This document shows positions 59,001-64,000 of a stretch of DNA of 64,000 nucleotides, in pieces; the stretch's first letter is position 1; every line of letters begins with the position of its first letter. Below the pieces are notes generated by a model that saw only the letters and a program-made list of their open reading frames with translations, searched no databases and was not told the DNA's origin. Both the position numbers and the translations under genes were made by a program. Source of the DNA: MESE01 sp036675035 (GTDB taxonomy: Bacteria > Pseudomonadota > Gammaproteobacteria > Burkholderiales > Burkholderiaceae_D); assembly GCA_036675035.1 (NCBI GenBank), contig JAKFFO010000020.1, positions 1 to 64,000 on the forward strand, read 5' to 3'.

Positions 59001-60464
59001 GTGGGAAAAGTCACCGGGTTTCTGGAATTCCAGCGCTTGCAGGAAGCAAGCGAACTGCCACAGACACGCAAGAAGCATTACAAAGAATTTCAGATGCACT
59101 TGAAGGACGACGAAGCCAAAGTCCAGAGCGCACGATGCATGGATTGCGGCATCCCGTTCTGCAATAACGGCTGCCCGGTCAACAATATCATCCCGGACTG
59201 GAACGACCTGGTATACAACGGCAATTACAAGGAAGCGCTGGATAACCTTCACTCGACCAATAATTTTCCGGAGTTTACCGGGCGGATCTGCCCGGCACCG
59301 TGCGAAACCGCATGTACGCTGGGCATCAACGATGATCCGGTAGGAATCAAGTCGATCGAGCATTTCATTATCGACAAAGGATGGGAAAACGGCTGGGTCG
59401 TGCCCTTGCCTGCCACCGTCAAAACAGGCAAAAAAATTGCCGTCGTCGGTTCCGGCCCGGCCGGCCTGGCTGCGGCACAGCAGCTTGCTCGCGTCGGCCA
59501 CGATGTGACCGTCTTCGAAAAGAACGATCGCGTCGGTGGCCTGCTGCGGTATGGCATTCCCGACTTCAAACTCGAGAAGGCGCACATCGATCGCCGTGTT
59601 GAACAGATGAAGGCGGAGGGCGTCGCCTTTCGGACCGGCGTCTTGGTCGGAAAGGATTTTCCGGCAAGCGTAACCAACTGGGCGAAGGAAACCATTTCAC
59701 CCGATCAGATCAAAAAAGAATTCGATGCAATCATCATTGCTGGCGGTGCGGAACAGCCGCGCGACCTGCCAGTGCCTGGCCGAGAGTTGAGCGGTGTGCA
59801 CTTTGCGATGGATTTCCTGCCGCAGCAGAATAAGGTGAATGCCGGCGACAAGCTGAAGAACCAGATCATGGCAAGCAGCAAGCACGTCATCGTCATCGGT
59901 GGTGGCGATACAGGTTCCGATTGTGTCGGAACTTCCAATCGTCACGGTGCAGCGTCGATTACCCAGTTCGAATTGCTTCCGCAACCGCCCGAGCAGGAAA
60001 ACAAACCCTTGGTATGGCCGTACTGGCCGACCAAATTGCGCACTTCTTCGTCGCACGAAGAAGGTTGCGAGCGCGATTGGGCGATCGCAACCAAGCGATT
60101 GGAAGGCAAGGGCGGCAAAGTCGAGAAACTGATCGCTGCGCGCGTCGAGTGGAAAGACGGCAAGATGCAGGAAGTGCCGAATTCCGAAATCGAAATGAAA
60201 GCCGATCTGGTGTTGCTGGCGATGGGTTTCGTTTCTCCGGTGGCGCAGGTGCTGGACGCATTCGGAGTTGACAAGGATGCGCGCGGAAACGCGAAGGCAA
60301 CTACCGATGGTGAAGGGTGCTACCAGACGTCGGTGGATAAGGTGTTCGCAGCCGGCGATATGCGGCGGGGCCAATCCCTGGTTGTTTGGGCGATTCGCGA
60401 AGGTCGTCAATGCGCCCGTTCGGTAGACGAGTTTTTAATGGGATCGTCCGTATTGCCGCGGTAA
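59001..60464 (+). CDS. gltD: Glutamate synthase (NADPH) small subunit
   Basis: GltD oxidises NADPH through FAD and passes electrons to GltB. Two 4Fe-4S motifs are present near the N-terminus ([14 protein letters not shown] and [12 protein letters not shown]), then the FAD loop [14 protein letters not shown] and the NADPH loop [11 protein letters not shown], and a C-terminal [16 protein letters not shown]. The start is taken as GTG at 59001 ([10 protein letters not shown]), seven bases after AAGGGG; an ATG at 58986 is in frame but has a poorer site. The length is 487 residues. It follows gltB by about 100 bases. Confidence 0.96.
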   Translation: MGKVTGFLEFQRLQEASELPQTRKKHYKEFQMHLKDDEAKVQSARCMDCGIPFCNNGCPVNNIIPDWNDLVYNGNYKEALDNLHSTNNFPEFTGRICPAPCETACTLGINDDPVGIKSIEHFIIDKGWENGWVVPLPATVKTGKKIAVVGSGPAGLAAAQQLARVGHDVTVFEKNDRVGGLLRYGIPDFKLEKAHIDRRVEQMKAEGVAFRTGVLVGKDFPASVTNWAKETISPDQIKKEFDAIIIAGGAEQPRDLPVPGRELSGVHFAMDFLPQQNKVNAGDKLKNQIMASSKHVIVIGGGDTGSDCVGTSNRHGAASITQFELLPQPPEQENKPLVWPYWPTKLRTSSSHEEGCERDWAIATKRLEGKGGKVEKLIAARVEWKDGKMQEVPNSEIEMKADLVLLAMGFVSPVAQVLDAFGVDKDARGNAKATTDGEGCYQTSVDKVFAAGDMRRGQSLVVWAIREGRQCARSVDEFLMGSSVLPR

Positions 60465-60487
60465 GTAGGGCAAACAAATTTGGCTGA

Positions 60488-60513
60488 AGCCTGCGCATGT
60501 CGCAGGCTTTTTT
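60488..60513 (+). terminator. Intrinsic terminator after gltD
   Basis: AGCCTGCG (60488-60495) pairs perfectly with CGCAGGCT (60501-60508) around loop CATGT and is followed by TTTTT. It lies 24 bases after the gltD stop and separates gltBD from the mla operon. Confidence 0.9.
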
Positions 60514-60652
60514 GTCTTTTCCGGAAATGCAGTCAAGCCGCTCCCAAGATTGATGCTGATCAACTGTTGTTTCGCACACACGCTTGCAGTGATGTAGAAA
60601 GAGATAGTCTTTTCTGCACTACAATTACGCTTTTGTAAAAATCGATCTTTTA

Positions 60653-61456
60653 GTGCCTAATTTCATTGAAATTCGCGACCTGAACTTTGGCTATGGAGTG
60701 CGTCCTATCCTGTCAGGACTCCATATGGACTTCCCGCGCGGGAAGGTGATTGCAGTGATGGGTGGGTCGGGGTCCGGCAAGACAACGATCCTGCGCCTGA
60801 TCGGCGGTCAACTGCGGCCTCAATCAGGCTCAGTGAATGTCGATGGCCAGATAGTCCACAAGCTTGATACCGATGCCTTGTACTCGATGCGCCGGAAAAT
60901 GGGAATGCTGTTCCAGCATGGCGCGCTTTTTACCGATCTGACAGTCTTCGAAAACGTCGCGTTCCCGCTGCGCGAACATACCAAACTGCCGGAACAGATG
61001 ATTCATGACCTGGTTTTGATGAAATTGCATGCGGTCGGTTTGCGTAATGCGGCCGGATTGAAACCGGCTGAAATTTCCGGAGGCATGGGACGTCGTGTCG
61101 CAGTGGCGCGAGCGATTGCACTCGATCCGCAACTGATCATGTACGACGAGCCTTTTGCCGGGCTCGACCCGATTTCGATGGGCATGACCGCAAAGCTGAT
61201 TCGCAGCTTGAACGATGCACTTGGTTCGACCTCTATTCTGGTATCGCATGATGTGCACGAGTCGTTCTCAATCGCAGATCATGTGTATTTTCTATCGCAG
61301 GGCAGGATTGTCGCGCAGGGATCGCCGGAACAAATGCTTGTATCCACCGACCCGTACGTGAAGCAATTCGTGCATGCGCAAGCGGATGGTCCGGTGCCGT
61401 TTCATTATCCGGGGCGATCACTGGCCGAGGATTTGGGATTGGAATCCAAAGCATGA
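60653..61456 (+). CDS. mlaF: Phospholipid transport ABC ATP-binding protein MlaF
   Basis: MlaF is the ATPase of the MlaFEDB complex that moves phospholipids between the outer and inner membranes. Walker A is GGSGSGKTT (37-45), the signature ISGGMGRRVAVARAI and Walker B LIMYDEPFAGLDP. The length is 267 residues. The start is GTG at 60653, with no clear Shine-Dalgarno; TACAAT at 60620-60625 may be the promoter -10. The stop overlaps mlaE by four bases. Confidence 0.96.
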   Translation: MPNFIEIRDLNFGYGVRPILSGLHMDFPRGKVIAVMGGSGSGKTTILRLIGGQLRPQSGSVNVDGQIVHKLDTDALYSMRRKMGMLFQHGALFTDLTVFENVAFPLREHTKLPEQMIHDLVLMKLHAVGLRNAAGLKPAEISGGMGRRVAVARAIALDPQLIMYDEPFAGLDPISMGMTAKLIRSLNDALGSTSILVSHDVHESFSIADHVYFLSQGRIVAQGSPEQMLVSTDPYVKQFVHAQADGPVPFHYPGRSLAEDLGLESKA

Positions 61457-62235
61457 TCGGAAATTTCTTATCGGCTTTGGGTCGGGCGGTCCGGGAATTC
61501 ATTTTGAACCTCGGTTTTGCAACGCGGACGTTTTTTGCGGTTTTGCGAGCATCGGGTGGCTTGTTGTCTCGCATGCGTCTGGTTACCGATCAGATCCATT
61601 TCATCGGCAATCACTCGCTCGTCATCATTGCGGTGTCGGGATTATTTGTCGGATTCGTATTGGGGTTGCAGGGCTATTACACGCTGAATAAATACGGTTC
61701 GGAGCAGGCGCTGGGTTTGCTGGTCGCGTTGTCGCTGACGCGAGAACTGGGGCCGGTGGTTACGGCGTTATTGTTTGCTGGTCGCGCCGGAACGTCGCTG
61801 ACCGCTGAAATCGGTTTGATGAAAGCAGGCGAGCAGCTATCGGCGATGGAGATGATGGCCATCAATCCGCTGCAACGCATACTGGCACCGCGTTTCTGGG
61901 CTGGTGTAATCGCGATGCCGGTGTTGGCTGCGATTTTCAGCGCGGTTGGTATTTTTGGCGGATATATAGTCGGCGTCAAATTGATCGGTGTCGACGAGGG
62001 AGCCTTTTGGTCGCAGATGCAAGGCGGTGTCGATCTTTGGAACGATATTGTCAACGGCGTTATCAAGAGTGTGGTGTTCGGAATCGCTGTTACTTTCATT
62101 GCGTTGTTTCAAGGATATGAAGCGCAACCGACACCGGAAGGCGTCGCACGGGCGACAACCCGGACCGTGGTAATCGGGTCACTTACCGTGTTGTGGCTGG
62201 ATTTCCTGCTGACCGCGTTAATGTTTACACAATAA
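61453..62235 (+). CDS. mlaE: Phospholipid transport permease MlaE
   Basis: MlaE is the membrane-spanning permease of the Mla transporter. The 260-residue protein has an amphipathic N-terminal helix, then about five membrane segments, with the family block ELGPVVTALLFAGRAGTSLTAEIGLMKAGEQLSAMEMM and the C-terminal ARATTRTVVIGSLTVLWLDFLLTALMF. It overlaps mlaF by four bases (ATGA), so coupling is expected. Confidence 0.96.
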   Translation: MIGNFLSALGRAVREFILNLGFATRTFFAVLRASGGLLSRMRLVTDQIHFIGNHSLVIIAVSGLFVGFVLGLQGYYTLNKYGSEQALGLLVALSLTRELGPVVTALLFAGRAGTSLTAEIGLMKAGEQLSAMEMMAINPLQRILAPRFWAGVIAMPVLAAIFSAVGIFGGYIVGVKLIGVDEGAFWSQMQGGVDLWNDIVNGVIKSVVFGIAVTFIALFQGYEAQPTPEGVARATTRTVVIGSLTVLWLDFLLTALMFTQ

Positions 62236-62332
62236 CTGGCCTCGTAATCAGCGAGATATTTTTAATATTGTTCTCTTTCACTAAAGACAAAGCTCGAAAA
62301 AGCTTTACATCCCATATTTGAGGTATCGGGTT

Positions 62333-62809
62333 ATGCAACGAAAATCATTAGACTTATGGGTCGGTCTGTTTGTATTGGCCGGAGCTGCAGCACTGCTGTT
62401 CCTGGCAATGAAAGCAGGCAATATGAATGCGCTTTCATTCGAAAAAACCTATCCGGTCATTACCAGGTTCGACAATATCGGCGGCTTGAAGCCGCGTGCA
62501 CCGGTCAAAAGTGCCGGTGTCGTGGTCGGGCGCGTAGACAGTATCAAATTCGACGACCAGATTTTTAAGGCGGTCGTCACGCTGCAAATGCAGGAAGATT
62601 ACAAGTTTCCGAAAGATACATCGGCGAAAATCCTGACCTCGGGTTTGCTGGGCGAGCAATATATCGGGCTTGAGGCGGGTGGCGACTTGAACAATCTCGC
62701 GGCCGGGGACACTATAAAGATGACGCAATCAGCAATCGTGCTGGAAAATCTGATCAGCCAGTTCCTGTTCAGCAAGGCCGCCGAAGGACAAGAGGAAAGT
62801 AATAAATGA
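62333..62809 (+). CDS. mlaD: Phospholipid transport substrate-binding protein MlaD
   Basis: MlaD is an inner-membrane-anchored MCE-domain protein that forms a hexameric lipid channel above MlaE. One membrane segment (about 9-30, [20 protein letters not shown]) precedes a single MCE domain with FDNIGGLKPRAPVKSAGVVVGRV and TSGLLGEQYIGLEAGG. The length is 158 residues. The ATG at 62333 is preferred over a TTG at 62318. It is followed by mlaA with a four-base overlap. Confidence 0.95.
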   Translation: MQRKSLDLWVGLFVLAGAAALLFLAMKAGNMNALSFEKTYPVITRFDNIGGLKPRAPVKSAGVVVGRVDSIKFDDQIFKAVVTLQMQEDYKFPKDTSAKILTSGLLGEQYIGLEAGGDLNNLAAGDTIKMTQSAIVLENLISQFLFSKAAEGQEESNK

Positions 62810-63666
62810 AGCATCTGAGGCACGGAATAAGTGCGCTTGTAACTGTAATTACCTTGACCGGTTGTGCTGCCACGCATGATCCGCAAGATCCATTGCAAGG
62901 ATTTAACCGTGCAATGTTCAGTTTTAATGACACGATCGACCAGGCGGCTTTAAAGCCGGCGGCCACCGCATACCGGAATACCGTTCCGATGGTCGCGCAG
63001 ATTGCGGTTGGCAATTTTTTCGGAAATATTGGCGACGTCTGGACCGCCGTCAATAATCTGTTGCAGGGTAAGCTCACAGACGGATTTACCGACATAATGC
63101 GGGTCGCCGTCAACACCACTTTCGGGTTGGGCGGCTTGATTGATATCGGGTCCGATGCCGGCATGCCCAAGCACGAGGAAGATTTCGGGCAAACCCTGGG
63201 TGTATGGGGAGTGGGCTCCGGCCCCTATCTGGTATTGCCTTTTCTCGGCCCCACAACGGTGCGCGACGGCCTGGCATTGCCCGTGGATATGCACGGCGAT
63301 CTCTGGAGCTATGTAGATCCGGCTCATGTACGCAATGCGGGTACGGTATTGCGAGTCGTCGATCAGCGTTCGGTCGTACTCGATGCGACCAATCTGATTG
63401 AGGACGCAGCGCTCGACCGATACGAATTTGTAAAAGACGGTTTCATGCAACGCCGTGCGAACAGTGTCAACGATGGCGAGTCGCAAGAATGGCGGAGCAA
63501 CGACGAATCCAGTCTGAACAGCGTGCCGGGTTCATCCGGCCCGCTTCATCAAGATACTGTCGCGTTGTTGCAGCTGTCTACGCGGTCGAGCAGCGAACCG
63601 TTCAAGTCGGAGCAGGATGTCGACTATCGCTTTCGGTTAATCGGCATCCCCCAACAAGAAGACTGA
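62806..63666 (+). CDS. mlaA: Outer-membrane phospholipid-removing lipoprotein MlaA (VacJ)
   Basis: MlaA removes misplaced phospholipids from the outer leaflet of the outer membrane and passes them to MlaC. The signal peptide ends in LTGC (lipidated Cys20). The VacJ domain shows DPLQGFNRAMFSFND, NNLLQGKLTDGF, DFGQTLGVWGVGSGPYLVLPFLGPTTVRD and DPAHVRNAG. The length is 286 residues, with an extra polar C-terminal region after about residue 220. Having mlaA inside the operon is usual in betaproteobacteria but not in E. coli. Confidence 0.95.
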   Translation: MKHLRHGISALVTVITLTGCAATHDPQDPLQGFNRAMFSFNDTIDQAALKPAATAYRNTVPMVAQIAVGNFFGNIGDVWTAVNNLLQGKLTDGFTDIMRVAVNTTFGLGGLIDIGSDAGMPKHEEDFGQTLGVWGVGSGPYLVLPFLGPTTVRDGLALPVDMHGDLWSYVDPAHVRNAGTVLRVVDQRSVVLDATNLIEDAALDRYEFVKDGFMQRRANSVNDGESQEWRSNDESSLNSVPGSSGPLHQDTVALLQLSTRSSSEPFKSEQDVDYRFRLIGIPQQED

Positions 63667-63764
63667 ACTTCGGATACGATAGCACTCCAGCCGTCATTCA
63701 GCGTCAAGCGATTAACCTTAAGCATGGAAGAAACTCCCGCTTTGATTATTTAATCGAGAACCTT

Positions 63765-64000
63765 ATGAAAATGTTACGAAATTTTTTTATTAATACTCTT
63801 GCCGTCGGCGCCCTGATTTTTTCCGGGCATGTCGCCGCCCAGCAGGAAGCGCCTGACGCCCTTGTAAAGCGGATCAGCCAGGAGGTGCTCGATATTGCGA
63901 AGCAAGATCGCGAAATACAGTCCGGAAACCACCAGCGGGTGCTTGCTCTGGTCGAAGAAAAAATCATTCCGCATGTTGATTTCGAGCGCATGACGGCGCT
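63765..64000 (+). CDS. mlaC: Phospholipid-binding protein MlaC, N-terminal part (partial)
   Basis: The first 78 codons of a secreted protein: signal peptide MKMLRNFFINTLAVGALIF...VAAQ, then a helical start with DALVKRISQEVLDIAKQDREIQ and VEEKIIPHVDFERMTA. The IIPHVDFERMT stretch is characteristic of MlaC/Ttg2D, the periplasmic carrier between MlaA and MlaFEDB. It follows mlaA by 98 bases. The gene runs off the window end. Confidence 0.9.
   Translation, partial: MKMLRNFFINTLAVGALIFSGHVAAQQEAPDALVKRISQEVLDIAKQDREIQSGNHQRVLALVEEKIIPHVDFERMTA

Overview
The window is a continuous stretch of core chromosome from a betaproteobacterium, most likely Burkholderiales and probably close to Oxalobacteraceae. 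The evidence is the protein sequences and the gene order: S10-spc-alpha ribosomal superoperon, then cutA-dsbD, hemB, engB, a c4-type cytochrome, System II cytochrome c maturation, lysA-lptM, cyaY, ponA divergent from pilMNOPQ, aroK/aroB, dgt, gltBD and mlaFEDAC. No prophage, plasmid, integron, CRISPR or rRNA/tRNA gene was found. The assignment below order level is inference; no similarity search was possible.

Layout. 1-12.6 kb: ribosomal and transcription genes, from the tail of rplW through rplB...rpsQ, rplN...secY, infA, rpmJ, rpsM, rpsK, rpsD, rpoA and rplQ, closed by a strong terminator. A sigma70 promoter lies in the rpsQ-rplN gap, and a terminator-like hairpin plus other stem-loops lie in the rpsK-rpsD-rpoA-rplQ junctions. 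12.9-23.8 kb: redox and heme functions, namely cutA, dsbD, a 1-Cys peroxiredoxin, a fatty-acid-hydroxylase-fold membrane protein, hemB, engB, a diheme cytochrome c and the ResB/CcsA heme-ligation pair. 24-28.3 kb: lysA, lptM, cyaY and the PBP1A gene. 28.6-36.6 kb: pilMNOPQ, a fused aroK-aroB gene and dgt.

36.6-43.4 kb (minus strand): an acyl-CoA hydrolase, then the envelope/regulatory run kdsD-kdsC-lptC-lptA-lptB-rpoN-hpf, which covers Kdo synthesis, LPS transport, sigma54 and ribosome hibernation. 43.5-52.5 kb: a CPA2-type antiporter, an SDR oxidoreductase, an AEC transporter, acylphosphatase, uvrA, an MFS transporter and ssb. 52.6-54.2 kb is the only accessory-looking patch, holding a small conserved-looking protein and a Y1/REP-type transposase homologue whose HxH metal-binding motif is missing. 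54.2-64 kb: glutamate synthase gltBD and the phospholipid-transport operon mlaFEDA with the start of mlaC.

I see no clear undescribed multi-gene system. The most unusual items are: the single-frame AroK-AroB fusion; a possible C-rich-loop small RNA with its own terminator between hemB and engB; the catalytically degenerate RAYT-like transposase with nearby RAYT-type sequence motifs; the structured rpsK-rpsD leader; and helically phased repeats upstream of the peroxiredoxin promoter.
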